DNA of 64,000 bases from Baylisascaris procyonis (Eukaryota; Nematoda; Chromadorea; Rhabditida; Ascarididae). Numbering within the stretch: position 1 is the first letter of the stretch; the number at the start of each line of letters is the position of its first letter. Location of the stretch: NCBI GenBank assembly GCA_037389465.1, contig JAZARR010000296.1:1364001-1428000 (forward strand), read 5' to 3'. Below are positions 42,423-54,500 of the stretch, one piece after another. The position numbers and the translations under genes are program-made. Below the pieces are notes generated by a model. The model did no database searches, had not been told where the DNA came from, and saw only the letters and a program-made list of their open reading frames with translations.

Positions 42423-45201
42423 ATAATATTTTTAAATGTCTTTTAAAACATCTGTTGGCGGCAATCACTTCAGCGATGATACTTCAACTTTAATCCATCA
42501 CCATTGTTACTACGATCAGTCGTCACTATCACAGCGTTTTCATTTAAATCATTTTTATGAGAGGGTAGATTAGGTATTAGGATAAATAATTGAACCCTTA
42601 GAGGAATCGAAATTGCTGAACACTTATACACGTAGTGAACTTCCAAATCGAAACCTCCAACCTAAGTGTTTCTCCGCCTTCAGATAATCCAATTCAAAAT
42701 CGCTTCAGTCTCCGTTATAACCGTTATTTTCTAAAATAACCGTTATTTTCTGATGCATCTATGGCGCCTATTTTAAGCGTAATCTGTTTCGAGTGATTTT
42801 CGCTTAGCCCTTTGATCAGTCAAGAGGTAGAATTGTGTTTGATCATTTTATAGTGACTAAACGTCGAGCACAAGCATTTATGTAAATTTCGCATTTCAAC
42901 TGACTAAGAAGAAATCTATCACATCTAAGTTTACTTGTATACTCTTGATAAGGAAATGTTCTAAAATTCCTGAGAAAAATTAAAATCAAATTGTAGCGTT
43001 CTATCAAGATTCACCACATCAGCAGTTCACTTTTGCCATCGGCCTAATCGATGAGCACAAAAAAAAATCTCGTTTTTTGCATTTTTGATGTTCGATAGTT
43101 TCGATGATCTTTCGCTTCCTTTTTTTTGAGTGAGAGATTGCTAGTAGATGTGACAGACGTTTCCCTCCTTCTTATTCGCTTTTGATAGTGCAGTAATAAG
43201 ACGATCTTAATTTCGAGAGCATTTATGCCATTGTAGTGTAGCAGATATGCTTGCGAGAGTTTATCGTTGCAGATTTTTAAGTTCTATAGTGCAACTATGT
43301 AAGAAGACAAAATTGTATGTTTGTGAGTGAAAATTATTGACGAAAATTATGTTAACAATTTTTTGCAAAGTGAGGCAAAGACGATTTTTTTTTTCTTTTA
43401 GCTTACATAATTGTGAACATTCACGGGTATCATCGCTTTGAGTGAGAACGAGTTTAGCTCGTTAGCTATTACACGACCGCGGTGGTTGGTCATTTGGCGA
43501 GTGCAAATTTCTTTTTTAGAAATATCCCTGTGAGTAGCTTTTGTGAGCTTTTCAAATGGTCGATCCCTCCATCAACAACCAGCCCTCCTCACTAGTTATG
43601 TTACTATACGTACGGACAAGAGATTCATTGTTGTAACCATTGAATCCTATGATGAGCCAGTTTCCTCTCCTTTAAATAAAAACTATTAGCAAAGAAAAAA
43701 TATTTTCACAAGTGATCGAATTATCGTTGCAATTTCTCACTTTATCGCCACATTAAAAGCTGCACGAATCGTTCACTAAGAAGTTGCTAGTGATATCTAA
43801 CGGCGGAGATCGAAAGCGTTTCGTCGAAACCTCATCAACTGTTTCAAAAGTTATGATTCGACGCTGAATACATTAGTTGATTGACTGCAGTCCTATCTTG
43901 CGGTTTCTTTATTCAATACGTATGCAGTGGTTTTTTTTTTTTTGGTTTATCACGAGATCTGCTGGTGCGTCTTATAAATAATACAAATACAATGGCCGCT
44001 AGAGATAGAGCCATATTTCAACTTGTTAGTAGATTATTAGGAATTTAATCCTTTAGCTATGCTTTAGTTCTATGTTTAAGTTTTGTTTTAATAAGTCAGG
44101 CTGCCTTTATGCGTTCATGGATGTGCCTAACTCTCCAGTAATGCTCTGAAACTACCAAAACTAATGTTAAGAAACTTGTACGATAAACATATCACCGTAA
44201 GAAGACGCTATAGTATTAATTAAAATTTGTTCGCTTCTGTTGAAATATGAATGCATTATAGTGCATATTTATTCCAATTTATGATAACGTTGTTGTGATG
44301 TTCGATAGTGCAAAAGCGCCTATCGTGCCAACTTTTCTGGTCATGCTTTTGCATTTTTTTTCGTTGTTGTGTTGCGTGTCCATCTGCTAGGAGATAGTTG
44401 CGAGCGAATCGCCGTTCTATGATTCGAGTTGATCTAAGCACTCTTCAGTCGCCTTGACGTTCAAACAAGAACGCGTGAACTCCTAAACGTCATCGATATT
44501 CTTACTTCGTGCTTAATCTCCCATCACAGCGTTGATCTTCATGCGTAGTTATGAAGGACATGGAATGAAATATTGAATGCCTTGACTTGAAGTACTCGAG
44601 AAAAAAGCTGAGATAGGTATATCAGCTTAGGAGGAGGGAAGAGAGAGAGGGAGCAAAGGTAAGCATGGAGAAGGGGGGGGGGGGGTAAGGGTTAGGGGAT
44701 GAGTTTCAGATTTTACGCTTGTTTTTTGTGGTTTGCGGCAACTGCTGAAATAGATCTTGGAATATTTAGTCATCAGTACGCAATGTTTCGTTTAATTTCT
44801 TCGCTGGTATTTTTGAATATCTCTACGGTATTTATTATATCAGCTTTGTCGTGTATTCCGATCCGACGAAATCACATAATTGTATTTTGCGATATTTGAA
44901 GTTTGCTTTTCAAATTATTATAATTGAAGGAGAGCATTACAACTTACCTAACCATGGATTACTTTACCAGAGTTTGATATTGTAAGTCGGAGTCAGTGAA
45001 ATTGTTTAGTTATTAATCCGTCATATTTGCCGAGGATAAAGTAAATTGACCGCCTTAAGCAGTTGCATCAGTAGCCATTATCGCATTCGCTTATTGCTTT
45101 TGTATCCATTTAGTATTTTAGCATTTTAAATTATGTTTTATTATGGGCGTATAATATTTGAAAGGAATTCATTGCTACGATAGATTTCAAGTTTTTATTG
45201 T
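42423..45201. other. AT-rich region, no confident gene
   Basis: It contains a short repeated ACCGTTATTTTCT (about 42718-42752) and a 14-base G run near 44674. Weak ORFs: minus 44256-44441 (natural composition, no ATG) and plus 44699-44899 (ATG, two hydrophobic stretches). None has splice or family support. Confidence 0.45.
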
Positions 45202-45419
45202 TTATGGGCTTATAATAGAGACAATTATGGTAGCGTCACATAAATGCATAAATAATGCAGAAATTTGAAATATCTTTGCATCCGTCACTGCAACATTCCT
45301 GATATAGAATATTGGTTTATCTATTGCATCCACAATCATAAAACGAGTTTTTTCCACTTTGCAGTTTAGTTGGAAACCTTTCATAATGGCCGATATGATG
45401 GTGGTTTTACTTTGATCTG
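45202..45419 (-). CDS. Probable terminal exon of a minus-strand gene
   Basis: It follows CACATCACAG on the minus strand and reads DQSKTTIISAIMKGFQLNCK, then VEKTRFMIVDAIDKPIFYIR and NVAVTDAKIFQISALF to TAA. An AATAAA begins a few bases past the stop (45193-45198). Composition is protein-like; family not recognised. It needs one base from the preceding exon, so it does not join the 46002-46199 exon directly. Confidence 0.4.
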
Positions 45420-46001
45420 CTGTGATGTGCAGTCACTCATTAGTATTTCGTTGTTATATTTTTGATAGTTAACGAATAAACTCTAATTTTCTGCCGAAAT
45501 TATGTGTATCCTAACCGGAAATTTTGATAGTATCAAACTCTCATCCGATTTTTTATTATATTCCACTAATTTGACGATTGTTTTCATCGCTATTTATCTT
45601 CGAGATAATTTATTCGCATATATTTTTTGTGGCGAGACAGTATGAGGTGCAACGTTTTGCAATACGATTTTCCAACGAAATATTTCGAGTAGATCTTCCA
45701 TCTAACTTGTTATTTTGTTGATCGACATTTTCCTTTTCTTAGTTCTTACTCCTATGCATAGAGGCATCTGCTAGAGAGTATCAATTTGTGCACGTCGAAG
45801 TTGTGCCCCATATGAAGATGGTACGGATGAAAGGCTTTATGTCTTATAAGGAGTGCACATTAATTGTACATGTAAATGATGGTAGTGCATTGCAACGATG
45901 AATTTCGCACACACCAAAAGTAAGAAAATGAAAAAAAGCGTAGCTCCGATAAGGTGAAGGCGCTACAACTAGGAAGCGTTTCGTTGATGCTAATCGCTAA
46001 C

Positions 46002-46199
46002 CGGAAGTTTTACTTTTTCAAGCAATGAGGAATGATTGTTCACATGCAACATTTCGAGTAATGAGGCGTTCGATTTTGAAACGTCGATGAAAAAATTGCA
46101 TTGATGCTTATCGTTTTGCAATTTTATGCAATCGTATAGAGTGAGCAATTCTGTCGTCGTATTGGTTGCAACAGCAATTCCACTCACTATTCGCTTCAA
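46002..46199 (-). CDS. Probable internal exon, minus strand
   Basis: 66 codons in phase 0 at both ends, between AAAGAGTAG and GTTAGC. Segments: IVSGIAVATNTTTELLTLYD, then NFFIDVSKSNASLLEMLHVN. It could follow the exon ending at 47205 (phase 0). No family recognised. Confidence 0.35.
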
Positions 46200-47204
46200 C
46201 TACTCTTTTGTTGATCTATCATAAAAAATATTTTAAAATTGCATATGTGTATTTTTCGATAGTATAATAGATCCAATGAAATGCAAACACATTCGGTTGA
46301 TGGCGATTACATTTATAAGCCTTTTGCTTCATAGTAACACTTTGATGTTAGTTTGTTTACTTGTTTGAGTGGATCGAATCACTTAATGAGACTGGCTGTC
46401 ACAGCAGAACACTATATCATAGATGTTACATTCTTTCATGCTTAGCTCAGCTAGAAAATCCACTTTTTTAATCGTTTGATTAACTAAGAACTCATCATTT
46501 CTTTATCGTTTACTTAGCTATAAATTCTTCATGTTTGATTCTTAGCTTAGCTACGAGCTGTTCAAGGTGGTGCTGCTCGAATGAAGTCGGTTTACTGCAA
46601 GATTATCGCATCCTTCGATCTACTTCTGTGATGCCTCATTATGGGGCACAGAGTATGATTGAATGACTGCATTTCCTTTTGTTGCACCTATCTCTTCATC
46701 TTCCACATCTGAATTCGTCCAATAGTATTTGTCGTGATGGTCTGACAGCGTTAATGAAGAAGAGCTTACTTTTTGACCATTGAAGAACGGAGCATCTAGA
46801 ATTATTCACTATTCATATGAACGTACACTGCTTCACATCTAAAAGAATATCTCGACAATTCCGGAGAAATTTTTGTATACTGACCGTTATATAATAACCC
46901 AAATGAAAAAAGGAGTATAGCAATTGTCAAAAGTTCAAACTGTTTCCTATAATTTTGGAGTTTCGAGTAAGTAAATGAACGAATGAGAAGTTTTGGCAAT
47001 GGCGTATATAGCCATGAAAGCACTTAGGAAATCATCAGACAAGTAGAAACGAGGACAAGAAAGGAGGAGGTTAGCATGACGATACGTGCCTTTGCATTTG
47101 TCTCATCTAACCAAATATTTTAAGATAACATATGTCATCATATTTGAACGATCCAACTACTTTTACAGTATTTCTGCAAAAAAAAAAAATCGTTTTTTTC
47201 TTAC

Positions 47205-47420
47205 TCGAGCAGCTGAACATAAAAATTGGGTTGATTTAAAATGCAAATTTTCGGCACGCCAAGTGCCCGTTGCTCCATCTGAACTTGATAGATCAGAGCG
47301 AAAAACGGTAGAGATCGTCATCCTATGATATGTGTTTTGCTTACCTAATTTCACAGCACTAACTGCAATCGTTCTCAAAATTGTGCATCCAACATTTGAC
47401 CCCCTATAGAAAGCAGTCAT
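47205..47420 (-). CDS. First two exons of a minus-strand gene
   Basis: Exon 47345-47420 starts with ATG: MTAFYRGSNVGCTILRTIAV then SAVKL, ending in phase 1 at GTAAGC. A 66-nt intron ends in AAGTTCAG. Exon 47205-47278 continues D-GATGTWRAENLHFKSTQFL, then CSAAR, ending at GTAAGA in phase 0. The basic, Ser/Ala-rich, acid-poor N-terminus could be a mitochondrial targeting sequence (inference). Downstream exons probably lie at lower coordinates; 46002-46199 is the best candidate by phase. Confidence 0.5.
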
Positions 47421-50034
47421 TAGTTTAAGGCTTAGGTTTAGTTCTGCTCGTTGCTTTGGTTACTTTTTTTTTACTATCTTTAACTTTAAAGTTTTAACCT
47501 TTTTTCCATTATTCTATCGTGTTTTCATCTTTTACCGGCGCAATTGTTGCGCAACCATATGCACAAAATCACTGGCAGTAACATTTTTTGTAAATGCAAA
47601 TTTGCCAAAGCGCATAAAAGAGCAAAAAGCAAATGTTTCGATTTCCGGCATGTTTCCGATACGCATCTGTGCCAGTCGTCTGTCGATGTCAATTTTCATC
47701 GTACGGAAAAGTCATGCAAGACCGATTGCACATTTTAAATCAACTAACCTCCACTAACAAGAATATTGTCTTATTTCTTGCTTGTAAAATTTTTGCGCAA
47801 AGTGCATCATGGCGGTATCAACCTTAGCGTATATATGCAAGCTATATGTGTGCATGCATAGTTGCGTTGGTACGCCTCCACGTATATGCTTAGATATGTG
47901 GTACTTTCATCTCACCATTCACAAAAATTAGAGCACTAAAATGCACTGGATATAATCTAAAGCATATAGCACCTGTTACATTTTATTTCTCTCCACTCAT
48001 GTGGCTGGCTTATTTACGCTTAAATGTACCATAAAATTTGCAGTATTTACGTTCTGCTACGTATGACCTCTTGCGGCCAGCGACAATTTATCGGTCACTT
48101 TCATATGCATGAATGTCGGACAGTACTTCCTCGCTCTTTATTGTTGTTGTTTCGATTACTCTCTGTAAGCTTTATGTGCTATACCAGTTTGCAAAAAACA
48201 CATATTGTGCTAGTAACCTTTTCGATGCTGTTTGCATCTCCTATATAATAACTGCCATTGTATATCTATAAATAAATGTCCGTGTATCTATGGTTCCACT
48301 CCTTTCTGAGCAGATTTGGTTGGCATTCAAGTGGTTTGGCTATTCGCTTCGCTATTACTCTAGCCAAACTTGCACATTAAATAATATTCGCATCGACCGG
48401 ATGCTTAACCAACCAAATCGAACCAAATTTGCATAATGACGAAGATTCTAAGCAGTCTAGTCAGGGAAATTTAATAACTGTGTTGCATGTATGTCTATGT
48501 AATCAACCAATAAATGTGAACTTCTATGCAAAATCTTTTGCGTGACTAATTTAAACACACCGTGCTGTTTCGCCCACCTTAGTCGTCCGAACAAATTAAA
48601 TCTGTTTTACTAAGTATAACATATAGATGTTGATCATGCAGCGTATCCAATGTATTTGTTCTTCTATTTCTGTGTCATTGCATTCGATGCTATCTTTCAT
48701 GGTAATGATAAACTCTAATGGACGGGCAGATGGCTACCGTTTCAATCGGTTTTGTGCTTGTAATAGAAAAAATTCAATGATATTATCTTATGTCATTTCT
48801 GACAACGAACCTTCTTTCTATTGCCCTAGTTTGTCTTATATCGCTGTTATTTCCAATTGAAGTATTCGGCTAAAAAAAGTGATCAATATATATAAAAATC
48901 TCAACACTTGGGCTACTTTTTGTAGCAAACCTGCAATTATTTAGCTTCGATCTTTAAACATTCGGTAATATTTTATGCAAATAAAAACCTTGTTTCCTTC
49001 TTTTTTTTTTACAATTTCCTTTATTGTCTATAAACGTTTTATTGCCCAACATTTTACTAGTGAGAGAGATTTGTGAATATTCAACAATTCACTGGAGAGT
49101 ATTTTTGCATATGTATGTCTACTTTGAGTGATTATTTTTGGGGCGTAGCGCCATTCCGTTTAAAAGAAGCAATGCGAAATCGTCAATTTTTCACTCTTTG
49201 CTCTCATAAATGATCGATTCTCTTATATATCGACGCCAGTGATATTTTTCGATACGAATAAAAACGTTCTAGGATGTGTATCATTTTCTTAATAAACAAA
49301 TAAACAAGCTTTATTAAACTACACTATTTGATTACTGAAGTTATCTTTGGCAAGAAACGCTAATATATTTTAGGTTCTATTCTTATATTTATTCAAGTAA
49401 TTACTACAAATTAAAAAGTTTTGTACTGGTCGCAATAATTTGTAAAGTTGTCAACTGGATGTGTTACTAATGCTGATTGCATTGAGTATAGATTGTATTC
49501 AAATGAAGTATAGATTGTACTTGGCATTATTGTACTTCCGAATGAGTAGCTACGGACTAATTACTTACGTTTAGGTAATTTTGTTCAACTTACCTATATG
49601 ATTCCATATGGGTAAATTTTGCCTTTAGTTTTATCTACGGTATGGCAATGAACCTTACCTCATATAAGCACGAACAAGTGGTGTGTTACTTTGATCTGAG
49701 TGAAATAATACGATCAAAGCATTTTGCAGTTTGACCGTATATGTGAGTCATTTTCACATTCAATGAGCAAGCAACATAAACGCAGATTGTCGTTTAACTA
49801 TTGTTAACTATTGTGACGTTATGGGGTGGTGTGGTCGATTGAGTGGTGGTGATTTGCGTTCCTACTGTCAGTCTTATTTTGCACATTTAAATTTCAGCCT
49901 ATAAGTGTTTTTTATTTCATTATCTTTATTTCGTTAGATATCAATATCTATCATCTCATCTTATTCAATATTAGAATTTCAACTATATCGAAATAATTTA
50001 CTTTTTTCATTTTTTTTCCATTTGTTGGATACAG
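47421..50034. other. AT-rich region, no confident gene
   Basis: Overlapping plus-strand ORFs near 47544-47827 and isolated ORFs near 48024 and 48627 lack splice context. It could contain upstream exons of the 50035/51418 gene. Confidence 0.45.
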
Positions 50035-50155
50035 TATAAAGATAAGCGATTTACTCGCACTAGACAGATCGACTTTAATAGAAAATGTAACGCATAGTGC
50101 ATCAGTGGAGTTGATATGGCTATTAGACCGTTCGAATTTCGACTTTATGGCTCAA
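50035..50155 (+). CDS. Internal exon of a plus-strand gene, unknown helical protein
   Basis: Bounded by GTTGGATACAG and GTATAA. It reads IKISDLLALDRSTLIENVTH, then SASVELIWLLDRSNFDFMAQ: 40 codons after one partial base, ending in phase 0. It joins in frame to the exon at 51418. Alternating Leu/Ile spacing suggests helical repeats. Family not recognised. Confidence 0.55.
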
Positions 50156-50409
50156 GTATAATTAGAACACCTTTGAGTCGAGATGTTCGCATAATTAGGC
50201 TTAATGATCTCATCGATGACCTCTCTTGGCTGCTTTAGTTCATTTTTTTTCCGGTCATCTTCGATGTATTTTCGGTTGTATTTTGTGCGGATTCTTTCGT
50301 AGTGACGACGAAGTTGAAACGTTGGTGGTGTTGAAATCAAGATGTCTTCTAATCCTTTAACGACTGTCTTTGAACTATTATGAATATATGAATACACGGA
50401 CAGTACCAT
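50152..50409 (-). CDS. Hypothetical 85-aa ORF, minus strand
   Basis: ATG-started ORF: MVLSVYSYIHNSSKTVVKGL, then PPTFQLRRHYERIRTKYNRK and NELKQPREVIDEIIKPNY to TGA. Composition is convincingly protein-like and strongly charged, suggesting a helical segment. It begins shortly after ACACTACAG, so it may be a last exon. It overlaps four bases of the plus-strand exon at 50035-50155. Not recognised. Confidence 0.45.
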   Translation of the reverse strand: MVLSVYSYIHNSSKTVVKGLEDILISTPPTFQLRRHYERIRTKYNRKYIEDDRKKNELKQPREVIDEIIKPNYANISTQRCSNYT

Positions 50410-50629
50410 CTCTTTGCTTGTACTGTAGTGTATTCAATGTAAATTATTGTTACCTTTATAAGTTTTGTATACGCTAATATCAACGGAAATATGTTTAAAT
50501 AGATGTCCGAAAATGCATGGAAGATGGAATATCCTAAATAGCTTTATGAAAATAATAGTAATTTTTGCGAAAATATTTCCGTCAATCCATAAACTTGTTC
50601 AGGAAAATTGCCACACTATCACAGACGTT

Positions 50630-50731
50630 TTGCTCCTTTTTGCTGTTCATGCTCTCACATACTTTTATATGTTTTTCCCACATTGACAAGTTAAAATGAA
50701 TAAATAAGTAAATAAATAAATAAATAGATAG
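50630..50731 (+). mobile_element. Second copy of the non-LTR retrotransposon 3' end
   Basis: By eye this stretch aligns with the 3' end at about 32655-32757. The shared run goes from a TTTGCTGTTC / TCTAGCTGTT block, through CTCACATACTTTTATATG / TTCACATATTTTTGTACG, to a closely similar AATAAATAA-type tail ending ATAAATAGATA. The preceding frame ends ...DVLLLFAVHALTYFYMFFPH, consistent with a degraded element end. Both copies are on the plus strand. Confidence 0.5.
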
Positions 50732-50977
50732 CGGTTCGCCGCGGCAATCATCAAGGCTACGGATGTCACCTTCGCTTGCTAGCCATTCTAGTGTAAGAAA
50801 CAATATTTAGCTTATGGTGACAATAAAACATAAAGCCATCAGTAAATCTTGTGCTCAGCGGTGTGCCGAAAAATTATTTGAGTTGTTTTATTCCCTCAGA
50901 TGAACAGCTTTTAGCTGGCCCATTCAAAGTACTCGTCAACAGCTTCACCGGGCTTTCATAACTGCTTCTCGGCGTCC

Positions 50978-51292
50978 TCATTGAAGTATTAATTTTAGCG
51001 CATTGTGCAGCATTATTGATGAATTGAATGCACGCACCTCTAAAATTTCTTCAACACATATACCAATGAACGTGCTAACGGTGATTCTACATAATAATAT
51101 GTTATTTCGTTCACTGTTGTAGAAGTTCAGATGAAGCTTGCTTTTTAATACTCTATAGCATTTAGACGTGATTTCACCTGTATTAAAGTGTGCGCAATAG
51201 TTTCTGATCGTATTCAAAAATATCTGGAATCCGATAATAGGGTTTTTAATGAAAACGTGGAAGATAAACTTACATCCTTCAAAACTTGTCAT
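50978..51292 (-). CDS. Possible small spliced minus-strand gene
   Basis: The unspliced ORF has 104 codons from ATG 51292. Six codons after the ATG there is a GTAAGT donor, and exactly 50 nt later a GATTCCAG acceptor, the size of a typical nematode short intron. Spliced, it reads MTSFEGYIFEYDQKLLRTL and stops. Both readings are plausible and neither is recognised. Confidence 0.25.
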   Translation of the reverse strand: MTSFEGCKFIFHVFIKNPIIGFQIFLNTIRNYCAHFNTGEITSKCYRVLKSKLHLNFYNSERNNILLCRITVSTFIGICVEEILEVRAFNSSIMLHNALKLILQ

Positions 51293-51417
51293 TACTGATC
51301 ATTTTAATTTTTAAAAGTTTTTACTGATCATTTTAAGTTTTTCGCTGTGAATTTTTAAATAATGTTACCACTATAACTTGCCCTTAGAATTTGCATCGAA
51401 ACTTTTGGTCGTTTCAG

Positions 51418-51590
51418 TCTTTCGATGGGCAAAATAAGCTCCGTTTGCTGCAGCAAACAACTTATGCTTTATTCTCCTCCATAGCGTTCTCTGTAGCTCG
51501 TTTTCGAAACGCTAATCTAAATTCTTTAGTTGCCATTCATATTTCACAATGGAAAATGTTGCGTACAAGTGAAGCCCCATCGAAATTCAG
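51418..51590 (+). CDS. Internal exon of the same plus-strand gene
   Basis: Bounded by a strong acceptor (GGTCGTTTCAG) and donor (CAG|GTGAAA). It reads SFDGQNKLRLLQQTTYALFS, then SIAFSVARFRNANLNSLVAI and HISQWKMLRTSEAPSKF: 57 codons, phase 0 in, phase 2 out. Together with 50035-50155 it gives 97 residues of an unidentified protein. Further exons should exist on both sides. Confidence 0.6.
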
Positions 51591-54500
51591 GTGAAAATAA
51601 CGTAGCTATTTGTCATTTAATTGCAGTAAATGCATGGAAAGTTGTCTTTTTGTGTGAGTTACTGAATCATGTTTAGAGAAGGAGTTATGCATTTAGGAAG
51701 AGACCCGAGTGGTACTCATATTCTATGCATCCAAGATGCGTCCCGAGACACATCCATTACTTTAGGATGCAATTAATCGTAGCGCGATGCTACGTTGGTA
51801 GCAGTGACATACATGGGTACATGCATGTATGCATGCTTCCATCCGTTCCATTATTGAATATTCAACATCACTGGTGGAATGAACTATTCATCTTTTTTCT
51901 TTTTTCCTCTCCACTCTGCTCATTTTATTCACTAAGACCCTAAATATGAACATACCCGACATCTTTATTCATTTCTTTATGATACTTCTTACTGTAATAC
52001 TCATTCATTCGTTACCTTTGCCTATGGGAATCATCGCTATAACTTCTTCATGCAGCTGTTTTTGATGAGTCCATGTTTAATTTTAGTTTTATAAACAAAG
52101 TTTATATGGGCAAAAAATACTCCATTCTATTCATTTCTATTAGTTCACTACAATAAATTTCAATTATTAGATTTTAAAAAAAAGATCGCTACTTTCATTT
52201 CTCGATTCTTTGCTGATTAAATGCATTATTTTCCACCATAAACTCAACGGAAAATATTTATATAATATACAGCACGCTCGTAACGTTATCAATTGACCGT
52301 TCAAACATAGAAAGAGGACTGAATAATGGTACGTAGCATAATGCGAGGAAATGACATTGGCTAAAGTCTAAATAACGTTGACGATGTGTATTAAGGCTTA
52401 CATTGATTCAAGGAAGTGGTGCTAAAACGCTCTGTGCTTTTATCTCTTTATCATTCTCCACCCCATTTCTCATCTCCATCTCTCTATCTCTAGATAAATA
52501 AATTTTGCTCTAATCCTTTCCAGAATATCCGTAACATTTCTCAGCTGCATCCTTTCAAAATTTATTTCTGAATAAGTTGAGCAATTTTATAAAGTGCTTT
52601 GTGAATCGTTATTAAACTTATCCAACATCAATTGCATTATATTCCGATGTCCATTCTCTTCATTCTTTCAGTGATATTTTTCTGCCTAAAAAATATTCCA
52701 TATATCCTTCATGTTCTCCTCTACATTTTCTATGAGAATATTTTGTTGCATCTATTGAATATTGTATGCATTTAGCATTTGATCGTTTCTTGATGTGTTG
52801 TTCATAGTTAATTAGGGATACAATTAAGCACAATGTTCACAAGTACATTCTAATGTTTGTCGATCTGTAGGTTGCGTTGCTTGCTTATGAAGCATCTAGT
52901 GTAGATTTTTTTTTGACTTTCAAGTCATCTTCCTTTGAACTTCCATGAAATTTCCCTAGTTGAAATTCCTCTTGAATTTATATTGATAACGAGCATCGAT
53001 AAGTGATAAGTTTTAAAGCGCTTGAATGAATGTCAAAAACTCGCTGCTAAAGGATATATAGGAGGCTTTTCTCCTCACAGTTCAAAGTGGACGCTATTTC
53101 ATCCATGAGTGCAAACTTTACTTCCTCGCAGTACCTTCTAAAATTTGTTTTTCCTCCATTTTCCGCCCTATTCTATTTCAGTTTCAGTCCACCTCTTGAC
53201 AATGCTTACATATTTCGTTCCATTTGATTGTCTACCTCTATTCACCGTCTTCATTTTGCATTTTATCTATAAATCTTACTGCATTTCATCCTTCGAGTTC
53301 ACTCGAATCATTTTCTTTTTCATGCCAACATGTTTTCATCATCTTTTTTATACACTCCTCCTCGCACTCAACATGTGGTCTTTCGAATTTATTGTAGTGT
53401 GCTGTTAATGCTTCTTAATAAATTTCAAATTTTAATGTTTTCAATGAAGAAAATTTCTAGGAATTTGCTATTTGAAATTGAGATACGATGGTTTTCTTGT
53501 GTTAAACGCGTAATTCAGCTGATCGAAAGCTTGATGTCTCGATTTTCAAGTTGCTATTGTGTCCAATATTAGGCTATCTATGAATAAGATGAAATTTTAC
53601 TCATGATTCTTCAATATTTCATTGTTGTTCCAATTACAGAGAGTGCAGTCTCTCTTATTCTTTTGAAACGTTAATAGCGATATAATTTGATGATTCATAT
53701 CCCACTTCACGATTCAAACCTGTTTTCTCTTTGATACTCTTATTTATTTATATTCTGTACCTGTTCCAATCTAAGAAGGTGACTTACCTTTTGAAATAAT
53801 AACCTTTTGTTCAAAGTTTCGTTTATTTGCCTCATATGAGTTATCGCATATCGTATTTTTCTCCTCATCACAATTTTTCTAGCAGCTTGAAAATTGATTT
53901 CACTGTGTAAAGCGTGGAAAATATGTTTTTTTTTTTTTCAAATCATAGAACGACTATTATCATATCTGAGCGATTATATAACAATATTGGCCGAAGAATT
54001 GCGGATGAGTGGAAATAGGCTGCTACCTCTCTAAGAGGTATCATATCCTATAGAAGTTTTTAGTTTGAAAAAAAAAATTGAAATTGTGAAGTAAAAAATT
54101 ATTCATCATTTCACAAAAAAATTTTATTGATATGAGATGAATCGTGAGAGCAATTCCTACTGTGGCGTTTTTCATTCAAACAATAAGGCATACGCATGAA
54201 TCTTTTCTTTCGCCTTTCGACACATGCAGTTGAAATTCGAAGCGAAGGAAATTTTTTTTTTTTTGTAGAATCAAAATACATAAACTTGAGATGATTTATG
54301 AGTTGCACTATTGTAAAATATTTTCAACATTTTTTGCAATTTTTTTTTCTTTCAAAAAATTGTTATTCTTTTGCAAATATATCAATTGCTTGCAAAAAAT
54401 TGCTCAGCAAGTTGAATTACATAAGGAAAAAGATTGCAAAAAATTGAGATAAAATCATTAATTATTGTGATGCGATATTAACTTAAAGCAATACTTCTAT

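Noticed and set aside
44669..44700. G run followed by TAAGGGTTAGGGG, telomere-like
   Set aside because: Only one or two TTAGGG-like words; not a telomeric array.
47163..47420. Single 85-aa unspliced ORF
   Set aside because: A 66-nt intron with strong sites fits better, and the unspliced 3' end is a poly-Phe run from a T tract.
53145..53572. Phe/Leu-rich plus-strand ORFs resembling membrane proteins
   Set aside because: Hydrophobicity comes from T-rich DNA; no start context, splice sites or conserved motifs.
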